NCBI GenBank assembly: GCA_023091735.1
Contig: JALKBU010000227.1
Location: 1 to 58,720 of the forward strand
Source: Trichomonas tenax
Lineage: Eukaryota > Parabasalia > Trichomonadida > Trichomonadidae
Direction of reading: 5' to 3'
Length of the DNA stretch: 58,720 nt
The notes below the pieces were generated by a model. It had not been told where the DNA came from, did not search any database, and saw only the letters and a list, made by a program, of their open reading frames with translations. Each line of letters begins with the position of its first letter. The stretch's first letter is position 1. Positions 1 through 8,651 of the stretch are shown here, one piece after another. The position numbers and the translations under genes were made by a program.

Positions 1-2
1 CC

Positions 3-126
3 ACTTACACCACTGGATAGACAACTATCAATATGTACATGAAAGTACTTTCAAATCGAAAAAATATTGATCAGATAAAAAGTTATGAAGGTCGCGGGAC
101 TACACCGCAGAAGGAAAAATACTGCC
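3..126 (+). repeat. Maverick-like terminal inverted repeat, left copy
   Basis: These 124 nt match the reverse complement of 58597-58720 with one difference (C at position 8). The match stops abruptly after ACTGCC at 126. The right copy sits beside capsid-like genes, so the sequence is probably the terminal inverted repeat of a Maverick/Polinton element. No Maverick gene is recognisable next to the left copy. An open frame from 33 to 239 runs through the repeat and is probably not a gene. Confidence 0.75.
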
Positions 127-491
127 AAACGATGAGTGACATTTTCCTCAAAATTGATGACTTTATCAGTCAGAATGAATGTTTCTGCATGAATATGAAA
201 TTGCCATACCTCCTGAATCATTGTGGTAGTTGTTTCTGACCGAATTTTTGATGGTCAGATTAAATCGAAAAAAATGTTTCAGAAACGAAAGCTTCTGGCA
301 CTTTCTCCGCATTGATTTAATTCTCTGAGACCTTGGCTTACACTTGATTGGAGTAGAAGTCAACTGTGCAGTTTCTATTGAGTTTTCACTGCAACATGAT
401 TTGTGCGTTAAAAATTTGACATCCGATCTCTGCTCAAAGTAAAATGAAAATCGAAATAAAAAATTTAAATTGAATAGTTTACATTATTAAA
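127..491. other. Gene-free stretch beside the left repeat
   Basis: No convincing gene is seen. An interrupted dyad lies at about 231-288: GTTTCTGACC pairs with GGTCAG and TCAGAAAC around short spacers. The last 30 nt before the PHD-finger gene include TTTACATTATTAAA, a possible initiator region. Confidence 0.4.
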
Positions 492-1100
492 ATGTCTGAA
501 GAAAAACCCACTGGATCACTCATCAGTCTTTTGCACGAAAGCACTCCATCAACCGCTCCAACAGTGAAGAAGATCACCGCTGGACCGATTGTATCGAGGA
601 AATTCAACACTAAACCACAAATTCCAGAAAATTATCTTTCCATTGCTAATGCTTTCCTTTTGACACCAGATATGACAGGCCCAACAGAATCTCCATTCCC
701 GAACGAGGGATCTTCGCAGAAATCTGATTCTGGTGATATCGAAGTTGTTCAAGAAACGCGCTGCATTTGTGGATTGACACACGGATCATCTGTTCAAATT
801 CAATGTGATTCTTGCCTCAAATGGCTCCACGAAGATTGCGTCCATCTGAAAAATTCTAAAGAAGCAGATCCTTTCATTTGCATTTACTGCCAATACGAGA
901 TCGCAAAATCTGTTAAAGCATACGTTAGACAACGTCTTGCATCTTTATTACCAAAAGCACAACAACTTGAAATTGATATTCAAAGTGGACGTCCAACGCA
1001 ATATATGCCAATTTGGAATGAATTAAGTGATATTGTAAATGATATCCAAGAAGTATTGAAAATGATCCCTGAGTTACTTCATTCCGAAGATTATTCATAA
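492..1100 (+). CDS. PHD-finger protein
   Basis: The 202-residue protein has one zinc-binding PHD finger at about residues 93-137, with C-x-C, C-x2-C, H-x2-C and C-x2-C pairs (TRCICGL, QCDSCLKWLHEDC, CIYCQ). PHD fingers usually read histone H3 tails in the nucleus, so a chromatin role is inferred. The N-terminal 90 residues are low in structure and rich in Ser, Thr and Pro. The C-terminal 60 residues look helical. It lies near a Spt20-like and a TAF13-like gene. The ATG follows TTACATTATTAAA closely, as usual for trichomonad genes. The finger is clear, but the exact family is not. Confidence 0.75.
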   Translation: MSEEKPTGSLISLLHESTPSTAPTVKKITAGPIVSRKFNTKPQIPENYLSIANAFLLTPDMTGPTESPFPNEGSSQKSDSGDIEVVQETRCICGLTHGSSVQIQCDSCLKWLHEDCVHLKNSKEADPFICIYCQYEIAKSVKAYVRQRLASLLPKAQQLEIDIQSGRPTQYMPIWNELSDIVNDIQEVLKMIPELLHSEDYS

Positions 1101-1238
1101 TCTTATTAATTTGCGTTTCATGAAATAAAATTTTGTATTTTAATGGATCAAATCAAAGCGATTATATATATAACTAGTTCATATTCAACCCCTGCCAAAT
1201 ATTATCAAACCCTGCTAAATTTTACTCATTTTTAAAAA

Positions 1239-2606
1239 GTGGATTATAAAGAGAATTCTTCAAAACTTAACAAGGAAACACTATCGCTTGTGAGCAAAAT
1301 AAAGTATGAAGCACTGCCTATAGAAGTAAGTCAAGAATTAATTGATGATATTGAAAAATCTGTTCAACAGATTCAACTTTTAATTGATTCACCAATACCA
1401 GACACATATCTGAGCGATTTGATTACTAGATTTCAATTAAATTCCAAACTTATCGGTTATGTTCTTGATAGAATTGAATATGTAAGCATAATATGTGAAT
1501 CTTTGATGAGTACGGAGGAAAGAAGCAGCGATATTTTGAGAATTAAACTATTATCACTTACACTACATCAAATTCCTGAAACAATTTCATTATTTGTACC
1601 TTTTGCACGACAGTTTGTGTCTTTAATTGATGACAAAGATTTATTTATGGATTGTATGTATATTTTATCAAATATTTTAACAAATACACCAGAAAAAGCA
1701 ACAGAACTTGTGAATAACCATATATTTCAAAGAATGGAACAAATTCAGTTTATTAGAACCAAAGAGAAAGAACATGATTGCATTTATAACATACTTAAAA
1801 TCATTATTTATAATTGTACTGAAGAGATTCTCAAAAACAATATTCCAAATGCTATTCCACCTATTCACTCATTGATACCTCATGCAAAAGTCAAAAATAT
1901 ATGCATTATACTTGATATTCTTAGAAAATTATTGATAATTAATCAATCACATTTTCCTATTCCTGCAATATTTCCTGAACCCGTTGCTGCACACATATTC
2001 AACTGTTCCAGATTTCCTTATGAAATGAATTTACGTGTATCAGCGCTTTTGAAAGAAATTGCGTTAAGCAAACTCGAATATTTTATTCATCTAGATAACA
2101 AATTCGATATATTCCCTAAAATAATGAGTTTTGAGGACAAAGCGTCAACGAGAGAAGTTGAAATCGGTACATTTATGCAATTAATCATGTGTTTGAGTTA
2201 CAGTGATAAAGGAATATTCCATTTGATCAAAAGAGAACTTATTGTACCCGTGATATCACTGTACCCAGAATTAAAGTTCAAGCACCAAGTTTGCTACCAT
2301 TTTTTCGTGCTGAACGCATCAATATTTGCAATGCGATATATGATTGAATCCACGGACTTTCCGCTCATTATCAACGCCGTGATAGAATTCTTGGACAGTA
2401 AATTTAATGATATACTATTCACCAAGTTCGTTGAAGCAATACGTTTATTAATTTCATCACCTTATAGCCAAGTTATCCAAAATTTAGATCTCGAGAATCT
2501 GAAAGATATGCTGGAAGATGTTCACATGGGAGACTCCGAAGAATACGCTCTAATGGCAATAAACCTATTGGAAGCTCTATTTCCTGAAAAAATTTTGTTT
2601 GTATGA
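1239..2606 (+). CDS. ARM/HEAT-like helical repeat protein, start codon GTG
   Basis: This is about 455 residues of repeated amphipathic helices with Leu/Ile spacing, resembling armadillo or HEAT folds. Three similar proteins occur in this window (16.7, 35.1 and 40.9 kb). No partner or function is recognised. The frame starts with GTG, 11 nt after an initiator-like TCATTTTT at 1226. The paralogue at 42284 has TCATTTTT, an A-rich spacer and ATG in the same arrangement, followed by a similar EYKD/DYKE segment. The first in-frame ATG is at 1506 and would remove about 89 residues. Either GTG initiates or the start codon has been lost; the rest of the frame is open to the stop. Confidence 0.6.
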   Translation: MDYKENSSKLNKETLSLVSKIKYEALPIEVSQELIDDIEKSVQQIQLLIDSPIPDTYLSDLITRFQLNSKLIGYVLDRIEYVSIICESLMSTEERSSDILRIKLLSLTLHQIPETISLFVPFARQFVSLIDDKDLFMDCMYILSNILTNTPEKATELVNNHIFQRMEQIQFIRTKEKEHDCIYNILKIIIYNCTEEILKNNIPNAIPPIHSLIPHAKVKNICIILDILRKLLIINQSHFPIPAIFPEPVAAHIFNCSRFPYEMNLRVSALLKEIALSKLEYFIHLDNKFDIFPKIMSFEDKASTREVEIGTFMQLIMCLSYSDKGIFHLIKRELIVPVISLYPELKFKHQVCYHFFVLNASIFAMRYMIESTDFPLIINAVIEFLDSKFNDILFTKFVEAIRLLISSPYSQVIQNLDLENLKDMLEDVHMGDSEEYALMAINLLEALFPEKILFV

Positions 2607-2610
2607 TATA

Positions 2611-2688
2611 AAAGTGACAATGTTTTACAAAAGTGACTTTATCACAAAAGTGACATTTTGAATAAAAGTGTCGTAATAAAAGTGACAA
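2611..2688 (+). repeat. Five spaced copies of AAAAGTGACA
   Basis: Copies begin at 2611, 2630, 2647, 2665 and 2679; the fourth reads AAAAGTGTCG. Spacing is 14-19 nt. They fill the gap between the ARM-like gene stop and the Spt20-like gene start. The same decamer occurs in the inverted repeats of the 28.5-29.2 kb element, so this may be regulatory DNA or a transposon remnant. Confidence 0.6.
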
Positions 2689-2704
2689 ATAATTTTTCCT
2701 TGAA

Positions 2705-3550
2705 ATGAGTTCTTGGAGAAGAGTTCAATTTTTTACAAATAAAATAAAAGGTACAATGAGCGATAAAGTAGGAGAACCATCAAAACAAATCAGGCCTTAC
2801 GACGAAGCACAAGCTGCGGCTTTAAATACTTTATATAAATTTACACTTGAAAAGAATTTCCACGATGTTTCCCTTCAACCATACATGGATAGGCTTCCAT
2901 TTTTCTTGAAATCATTATCAGATTCTAAGTTTAATAAATTAACACCATATTTCGAAGGTTTATTGGACAATGTGTCCTTAGAAATAGATTTTTTACCTGA
3001 CTGCTTCCATGTATCGAGCAAAATTGGATCAAATTCTCAAAATGAAACTTATCAATATAAACATTTTTTATTCCCAGTATTAGAAGACATTGAAAACGGG
3101 ACTATAGGCAGAATGTTATCATCGATTCTAATGCACTTTAAATTATATTATATCGAAGGTAAAATACTAACAAAAATTACAGATTACAGAATTCAACCAG
3201 AAGCAACACATTATTACCAGCTAGAAATTACAAAAGATCAATTTATGTTAGAAATTACAAAAGATAACAGAATTCATCCATTAGATGCTGAAAAATTTTA
3301 TATTCAAGAAGTATTTCCTAATATATGTACTGATCCATCCATAAATGTAGCAAGATTCAACAGTGTAATTGATTGGAAAGAGAAAATGTGGAAACCAGTT
3401 AGATTCGATGATTATCATTTTGATACCAAAGATAAACCAATAGAACTTAAGAATTCCAATATACCTGTGAAAGAGATTAAGAATACTGTAGATGCAACCT
3501 TGTTTAATGGGCTTGAAATGAAAGAACTAATTTTTCAAGATGAAAAATGA
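2705..3550 (+). CDS. Spt20-like protein (SAGA-type subunit, tentative)
   Basis: The 281-residue protein contains, at about residues 132-160, a segment ending in IEGKILTKITDYR. This resembles the Spt20 domain core, where a leucine-rich helix is followed by a G-x-hydrophobic strand and a (R/H)DYR motif. Spt20 is a structural subunit of the SAGA histone acetyltransferase complex. Upstream, YDEAQAAALNTLYKF could be the N-terminal helix of the domain. The repeated LEITKDQFM and LEITKDNRI segments at about 177-191 are a short internal duplication. A second ATG at 2756 (GTMSDKVGE) is an alternative start. A TAF13-like gene nearby supports a transcription role, but the identification rests on a short motif. 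Confidence 0.45.
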   Translation: MSSWRRVQFFTNKIKGTMSDKVGEPSKQIRPYDEAQAAALNTLYKFTLEKNFHDVSLQPYMDRLPFFLKSLSDSKFNKLTPYFEGLLDNVSLEIDFLPDCFHVSSKIGSNSQNETYQYKHFLFPVLEDIENGTIGRMLSSILMHFKLYYIEGKILTKITDYRIQPEATHYYQLEITKDQFMLEITKDNRIHPLDAEKFYIQEVFPNICTDPSINVARFNSVIDWKEKMWKPVRFDDYHFDTKDKPIELKNSNIPVKEIKNTVDATLFNGLEMKELIFQDEK

Positions 3551-3705
3551 AAATGAGTTATGTCCTCTCTAATGCTGTTTGCTCAATTGTCAGCTTTCTT
3601 TCCTTTTTGAAATTATGTCATTAAATATTATATTTTGTTTTGTTTTCTATTAAATAATTGTTGTTTTATACAGCATTCATGTAATTAATATAAACATGAT
3701 TTGGT

Positions 3706-4438
3706 TTATTCTGTTGATGCAATTGCTGCTTGAATTGCCTGTTCACCTTGTGCTTTTCTCAACAGATTGGAAATTTTAGAGAGTTGGTAGTTCTCTGAGA
3801 TATTTAGCGGCATTTTGCCAGCGTCATTTTTAACTGACACATTTGCATTAAAACTCAACAACAGTTCTACCATTGGTTGTCGATTCCATTTAACTGCAAT
3901 ATGAAGAGGAGTCCAAAGAGAGAATGATGAATATTAAAATATGTAAATAATGAAATTCTTCAGCTGCATTAATATTAGCATCATGTTCAATTAGAAGTCT
4001 AGCAATATCAACATATCCCCAAAGAGCTGCTCTATGTAATGGTGTCCAAAAAAACCATGAAGAATACCATGAATATCTTTTACATTCGGATCTGCTTTGT
4101 GCTCAAGTAATAAATTAACAATTTGCGTATACCCAGCAAGTGCAGCAATATAGAGCGGCGTTCTTTAAAATTAAAATGAATATCGAATGATTAAAATGAA
4201 TTTCTGAATCATTAGCACTAATATTTGCATCATACTGTATCAAATACTTTGCACAATCGTACGCACCAGAGAAACAGGCAATGTGCAATAGTGTAGGACG
4301 TACAATTTTAATTCCGTTTTTATCAAATGTCGGCAATATCGTGTTTGGACTTACAATCTGTGGTGCAACAGTTTGTAGCAACTCAACTTTACGTTCTTCG
4401 CACGCTTTAATAGCTGTTTGAATATCAGCAACACTCAT
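3706..4438 (-). pseudogene. Ankyrin-repeat gene interrupted at three repeat junctions
   Basis: Reading leftward from the ATG at 4438, about four ankyrin repeats are recognisable (PTLLHIACFSGAYDCAKYL, RTPLYIAALAGYTQIVNLL, WTPLHRAALWGYVDIARLL, WTPLHIAVKWNRQPMVELL) followed by a tail and a TAA at 3706-3708. The repeats are intact, but extra AT-rich DNA lies at each junction just before the T-P-L-H motif: about 4165-4201, 4049-4066 and 3916-3955. These inserts shift the frame, so an uninterrupted protein of only 107 residues is encoded. They lack GT...TTCTAAC...AG splice signals. A decayed gene is most likely; an unusual type of removable insert cannot be excluded. Confidence 0.6.
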
Positions 4439-4889
4439 CTAAAAAACGAAAAAATATTTTTGACATGTAAATATATATTTTGCAATGTAAATTCTATAAA
4501 TGTCAAAACTATTTTTCGCATTAAAAATCAATTATTTAAACACAATGAAACAAACCATATGTCAAGATAATGATCTGCAACTCTCCAATTAAGTTAACAG
4601 CAGCAATTGCAAATATATATATTAATATTTGCAATATTTTTAAGATCATGACTAAGATTTCTGAAATAAATATATATCCACTTGGCTATTATAAAATAAT
4701 GCACAAGTTCAAAATTAAAAAAAAAAATCCAAAATAATAAAATTAAATTTTCCAACATAACTTTATACATTTTTAAATTTCCACGGTAATGGCAATTTTA
4801 TCGATTTTATAAACCATAGACAACAATAACATGCATAATTTGTCATTTTTTGGTTATATTTTAATAAAATATTAGTAATGAAAAACATA
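4439..4889. other. AT-rich gene-free stretch
   Basis: No gene is seen. It holds the TTTACATGTCAA element of the ankyrin gene at 4460-4471 and otherwise AT-rich DNA with no coding signal. Confidence 0.5.
4460..4471 (-). promoter_or_regulatory. TTTACATGTCAA promoter-like element
   Basis: This copy reads TTTACATGTCAA on the minus strand, about 22 nt upstream of the ankyrin gene ATG. It is one of many copies near start codons in this window. Confidence 0.5.
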
Positions 4890-5111
4890 TTACTGCTTAG
4901 AACTGCTTACACCTAAGTTGCCGAGCTCAGTTAAAAAGTCCTTTTCAAGCCTTTTTAATTCTTGCAATTCATTATTGTAAGTTCTGAGTTGAACTTCCAT
5001 TCTTTCGGTAAATTTATGTAATTCCTGAGTCTTCTGTTTTATTTCTTTTTGTATTTCCATGTTTCTAGTCTTGCATTGCTCTATCACGTCTGCAGGTGAC
5101 TGTTCAGCCAT
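4890..5111 (-). CDS. Small coiled-coil protein, 73 residues
   Basis: The protein is almost entirely one heptad-patterned helix rich in Glu, Lys and Gln (residues about 8-65), ending in a Ser-rich tail. No known family is recognised; small coiled-coil subunits of prefoldin, tubulin-chaperone or kinetochore type are possible but unsupported. The gene is divergent from the TAF13-like gene, with only 52 nt between the two ATG codons, so the two probably share a promoter region. Confidence 0.6.
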   Translation of the reverse strand: MAEQSPADVIEQCKTRNMEIQKEIKQKTQELHKFTERMEVQLRTYNNELQELKRLEKDFLTELGNLGVSSSKQ

Positions 5112-5163
5112 ATTTATGTTTTTATCGCCTGTATAACTTTTTTAGACCCTCATTTTTCATTCA
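5112..5163. promoter_or_regulatory. 52-nt bidirectional promoter
   Basis: Only 52 nt separate the ATG of the minus-strand coiled-coil gene from the ATG of the TAF13-like gene. The plus-strand side has TTTAGACCCTCATTTTTCAT directly before the ATG, which contains an initiator-like TCATTTTT at 5150-5157. A similar TTTAGACCCT precedes the 7306-8355 gene on its own strand. Confidence 0.55.
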
Positions 5164-5451
5164 ATGCCTCCAAAGAAGGACAGCCTTAGGGAAGCAGTGA
5201 CACAGGTTATGTATTGCTGCTCCGGTGACAAGGAACAATACCATGAAACAGTTGACGCTGTTATGGGTGCTTTGCAAGTTTATTTAAATCAATTAACAAA
5301 GACAGCTCTTCAAAATTCGACTTCTGTTGGCAAGGTTACACCAGATGATGTTATAGATTCAATTAAAAATGATCCTAGAAAGCATTTCTTCTTGCAAAAA
5401 TTCTCAGAACGCAAATCAAAGTCTTCACAACCACCACATGCTCTTGTATAA
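5164..5451 (+). CDS. TAF13-like histone-fold protein
   Basis: The 95-residue protein has a single histone fold over about residues 8-78. The order is a first helix (REAVTQVMYCCSGDK), the HETVDAVMGALQVYLNQLTKTAL long central helix, a VTPDDVIDSIKNDPRK third helix and a short tail. The motif D-x-I-x-x-x-(K/R)-N-D-P-R-K is typical of TAF13 and of the first half of Spt3. Length and the single fold favour TAF13, a TFIID subunit that pairs with TAF11; Spt3 would have two folds. It probably acts in the nucleus in RNA polymerase II initiation. The start is supported by the initiator at 5150. Confidence 0.75.
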   Translation: MPPKKDSLREAVTQVMYCCSGDKEQYHETVDAVMGALQVYLNQLTKTALQNSTSVGKVTPDDVIDSIKNDPRKHFFLQKFSERKSKSSQPPHALV

Positions 5452-6141
5452 GAAATTTAGTACTGTTCGAATCAAAACATTTATTTTTTTTTAATTTTCA
5501 TATTATTTATATGTTGTAAACAAAAAGAAATACAATATTCCTGTAAAATAAACAATTTATTTCTAAAACAATAATTACATATGTCGATTAATCTATTTAA
5601 TTATCAAAGAGAATCTGAAAAATCCTACCATAAATCAATAATGCAAGTGGTGCCATAAGTGCGTGTTCACTAATTTCAACAAAAAATTCTCTGATATACT
5701 ATTTAGCTGAATAAAAGGGATAAACACGCAGAATTGTAAAACAAATTTTTAGCACATAGGGAAAGTTCTTGTTAAAGAGAAATAAGCTTGAATAGTTTCA
5801 AACTCGATAATTTGATTTTGATTTGATGGGGAGTTAAAAGTTGTGCACAATGGTGTTTAGCTCAATGAAGGCCACGCAGATCAAAACATATGTGTTGCGG
5901 CTAATCAGGAGCATTTCTATGATATCTTTTGCGGAGATTGAAGAATTTTATCGGTCAAATACTCAGCAAATAAAAACCATAGCATCATTGTATTTTTTAT
6001 CTTAAATAGTCTAGATATGATAAGCTCTATGGAATGCATATTTGTATAATGAAATGGACTCAATTCATATTGTTAATAGTGAGAAAAAGTCATTTTAACT
6101 TCTAAATGACTTTTTTCACGACGATAGAAAAAAATAAAAAA
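5452..6141. other. Gene-poor stretch with a 51-codon open frame
   Basis: Most of this 690-nt stretch is AT-rich and noncoding. An open frame from the ATG at 5850 to the TAA at 6003-6005 encodes 51 residues and has balanced codon composition (for example SFAEIEEFYRSNTQQIK). It may be a small gene or the remnant of a larger one. The sequence CTGTTCGAATC near 5464 resembles a tRNA B box, but no tRNA can be folded around it. Confidence 0.35.
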
Positions 6142-6459
6142 ATGGAAGGAGTGAGTGAAGCGCTTGTTGAAGTAACACATGGACCTTTAGATCCACTCGA
6201 GCAGAAAATGGATAAGGTAATGTATGTTTTATTTCTAACTAAACAGAGAATTGCAGAAAGAGTGCCTTGATTCTGTCAATAAAATCGAACCTCAAGGTTT
6301 AGATGAATTGAAGCGAATAGTACGTTTTATTTCTAACATCAGATGGCTCAAGTACCGGCATATATTGCTAAAATCAAAAAGATTCGCGCTGAAATGCAAG
6401 CATGTGACGAACTCGCCACTAAAATATCGAAAGGCATTGATAAATTGGCCAATGCATAA
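6142..6459 (+). CDS. 89-residue coiled-coil protein, three exons joined across 25-nt and 23-nt introns
   Basis: Exons are 6142-6221, 6247-6319 and 6343-6459. The unspliced frame stops early, but removing two GT...AG segments gives one open frame of 89 residues ending in TAA at 6457-6459. Both introns share the form GTAYGTTTTATTTCTAAC...CAG. The protein begins MEGVSEALVEV and is helical, with KIKKIRAEMQACDELATKI near its end. This resembles small coiled-coil subunits of BLOC-1/BORC-type complexes, but no family is assigned. Conservation of frame across both junctions and the matching splice signals make the gene model strong; the function is unknown. Confidence 0.8.
6222..6246 (+). other. 25-nt spliceosomal intron
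   Basis: It begins GTATGTTTTA, contains TTCTAAC as a likely branch site, and ends AAACAG. Removal restores the frame of the 89-residue gene (phase 2). Confidence 0.8.
6320..6342 (+). other. 23-nt spliceosomal intron
   Basis: It begins GTACGTTTTA, contains TTCTAAC, and ends ATCAG. It falls between codons (phase 0). It is nearly identical in its first 18 nt to the preceding intron of the same gene. Confidence 0.8.
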
Positions 6460-6881
6460 TCTCCTTGCTATTTCGATATATTTTTCTTTGTTTCTTTACA
6501 ATTTTATAATTCGATTAAAAAACAGACATCTCTTTATTGTTCAATTAGTTTCTTACTTTGAAGCATTCTCTGCTCCTAAATGGATGTTGAAGATTTTTTA
6601 ATTTTAATTTTATTTGCAATATAGTTAATGTTAATGATCCCATATAACAAGGATCATATTTTCTGATAATTTAAACATAAAGTATGTTATTTTTAAACGT
6701 AAAATTTAACAAATAAATAAATTGAGATTCGTAATAAAGCTAAAAGCAGTCTCCATGTAGAGAGGATTATGTGCGGTATGTTTCAGACCTTTAAATTTGG
6801 CTATCGATTTATATGAAAATTCTCGATTTGAAATGAATGGATGAGTTTATGGATGCGCAATTTCACCAATAACAAAACATA
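6460..6881. other. AT-rich gene-free stretch
   Basis: This is the region between the 3' ends of convergent genes. I see no coding frame with plausible composition, no repeat and no RNA gene here. Confidence 0.4.
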
Positions 6882-7139
6882 TCAGTAAATGGTGCTTTGA
6901 AGAGATTCTGTATAATCTTGATAAATAAATGCTAATTGCCTTTTTAAAACCTTTGTTTGTTCATTAATTTTAATAATGATCTGAACAATTTCTTTGGCAT
7001 TTTCTGATTCTGATGAATAATCATTCATGATTGAATTATTTGTATTATTTTTATTAGTCTCGAGGATTTGGAGATCATGCTCCATCTTCTTGAACGACTG
7101 TTCGACGTTTTTGATATAGTCATTCTTATTCTGGGACAT
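6882..7139 (-). CDS. Small coiled-coil protein, 85 residues
   Basis: The protein has two heptad-like helices (about residues 8-30 and 45-80) separated by an Asn- and Ser-rich linker. No signature of a known family is seen; a small subunit of a larger complex such as Mediator is conceivable but not supported. A TGTCATGTAAAT element, a variant of the recurrent ACATGT motif, lies about 40 nt upstream of the ATG at about 7179-7190, supporting expression. It runs parallel to the next upstream gene (7306-8355). Confidence 0.55.
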   Translation of the reverse strand: MSQNKNDYIKNVEQSFKKMEHDLQILETNKNNTNNSIMNDYSSESENAKEIVQIIIKINEQTKVLKRQLAFIYQDYTESLQSTIY

Positions 7140-7305
7140 TTTTGTTGAGAGTTGTTGGAAATTTTTGAAATGTCAAAATGTCATGTAAATACTTACATGG
7201 CGAATTTATTACTCAAATAAAAGGAATCATATTCGTGGACGATTGGCTTCATACACAATGAATTTTAAAATCCTAATATTTATTAATCAACAAATGATAT
7301 GAAAT

Positions 7306-8355
7306 TTATTTATCAGCGGTTGCCTGTTCCATTTCTGCAATATCAATTTGATATATTTCGAGAGGATCAATTGGTGGTTTTCTAGCGCTCATCTTGCAAA
7401 GTGCTTTTTCTGCAACAGCTGTGACATGAGACAAATATAGAAGTTGAACACGTATTTCTGATTTAAGATCAACTGATTCTTGATCATCAACACCCATCTT
7501 TTCTAACCTATCTTCGAGGATTCTATATTCTTTCATAAGGGAGTCAAGGACTTGATCTAAATTATCAACAGTCGTCTTAAATGACTCCACCTTTAAGATA
7601 TTGAGTAATGCACTAAATGGTAATGAATCAATGTTATCTGTTGCTTCGTTGTATGCCTTTTGGAACTTCTTGAATGCTTGAGCATATTCGGCATGCGATT
7701 GGGCTGCTGACTCATATTCATTTGATTTTTCCAAATATGTCTTTAACAGCTGAACAAAAACACGCGAAATTTCATCTTTCTCGTAGATGAGTTTCTGTAA
7801 TTTGCTGTTCTCCTGCTGGATAAGCTGATCGAAATTAACAGTTACAATTCCTAATGGTTTCGGTGTTACTCCGTTTTTGAGTGCTTGAATTGCCTGAATT
7901 TGCTCTATGAGGTGATTTATTTCTAAAGACTGGCCAAGGGATCTTGTGTTTTGCGTTTGTCTTTGTGATTCGTTTTTCTTTTTCAGTAACTGAGCGGCTG
8001 TTGGAGACAAAAGTGCGATATTTCGTAGTTTTGATCTCTCGTGCTCTTCGTGAAGCAGTTGTTGTGCTTTTTGGATTCGAAGAGCGAGTTGTTCGTTGGC
8101 TCTCTGCAAATTGCTCAAATGCTGCCTCGCTTTTTGGTACCTTGTGTTCGCTTGATAGTTTTCTTCGATAATATGAGGATTGCTAACGTATAAATGGTCA
8201 TTTGGAGGAATATCAAAACGTGCAAGCGGCGGAATCGACTGTAATTCAGTATTTCTAGCATTAACACATTTCAATGTGTTTGATAAAAGCTCCAGTTTCT
8301 TTTCAAGCGAAGAAATCGATTTCTGCTTAATGGCTATTGATATTTCTTCTTCCAT
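7306..8355 (-). CDS. Coiled-coil protein, 349 residues
   Basis: Long helices dominate: about residues 5-35, 70-110, 180-235 and 255-310, with heptad patterning and many Glu, Lys and Gln. Several proline-containing breaks occur (SIPPLARFDIPP and VTPKPLG). Proteins of this kind are common in trichomonad cytoskeleton and flagella, so a structural role is inferred, but no family is recognised. The promoter side has TTTAGACCCTAAAA on the gene strand about 10-20 nt before the ATG, similar to that of the TAF13-like gene. The gap between this gene and the next (8356-8651) holds nothing recognisable. Confidence 0.6.
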   Translation of the reverse strand: MEEEISIAIKQKSISSLEKKLELLSNTLKCVNARNTELQSIPPLARFDIPPNDHLYVSNPHIIEENYQANTRYQKARQHLSNLQRANEQLALRIQKAQQLLHEEHERSKLRNIALLSPTAAQLLKKKNESQRQTQNTRSLGQSLEINHLIEQIQAIQALKNGVTPKPLGIVTVNFDQLIQQENSKLQKLIYEKDEISRVFVQLLKTYLEKSNEYESAAQSHAEYAQAFKKFQKAYNEATDNIDSLPFSALLNILKVESFKTTVDNLDQVLDSLMKEYRILEDRLEKMGVDDQESVDLKSEIRVQLLYLSHVTAVAEKALCKMSARKPPIDPLEIYQIDIAEMEQATADK

Positions 8356-8651
8356 TTTGATATTTTAGGGTCTAAACAAATTATTGAGGGGATAATATAC
8401 TAAGTGTGGTTTCATTCCATAATAATCATTTTAGGGACTTTCTAATCATAGAACCATATTTAGCTACCGAATAGATACATATTTCACTATTTATTTTTGT
8501 TTCATTTCAAATTTCATCAATTTTATATTAACAATTGCAATTACAAATTATATTAACATGAAAACTCCCAGAGCCAATGCATCATTCATACGTTCAATAT
8601 TGGTAAAAATAGAGTTGATTATTGTTGAAAAATAGAGATAATACTAAATCT

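Noticed and set aside
33..239. 68-codon open frame through the left terminal repeat
   Set aside because: More than half lies inside the inverted repeat, no counterpart frame continues at the right copy, and the rest has no recognisable features.
3916..4201. Ankyrin inserts as spliceosomal introns
   Set aside because: They lack GT at the 5' end, TTCTAAC and a terminal AG, unlike the four introns found elsewhere.
5455..5480. tRNA B-box-like CTGTTCGAATC
   Set aside because: It directly follows the TAF13-like stop codon, and no matching acceptor, D or anticodon arms can be placed.
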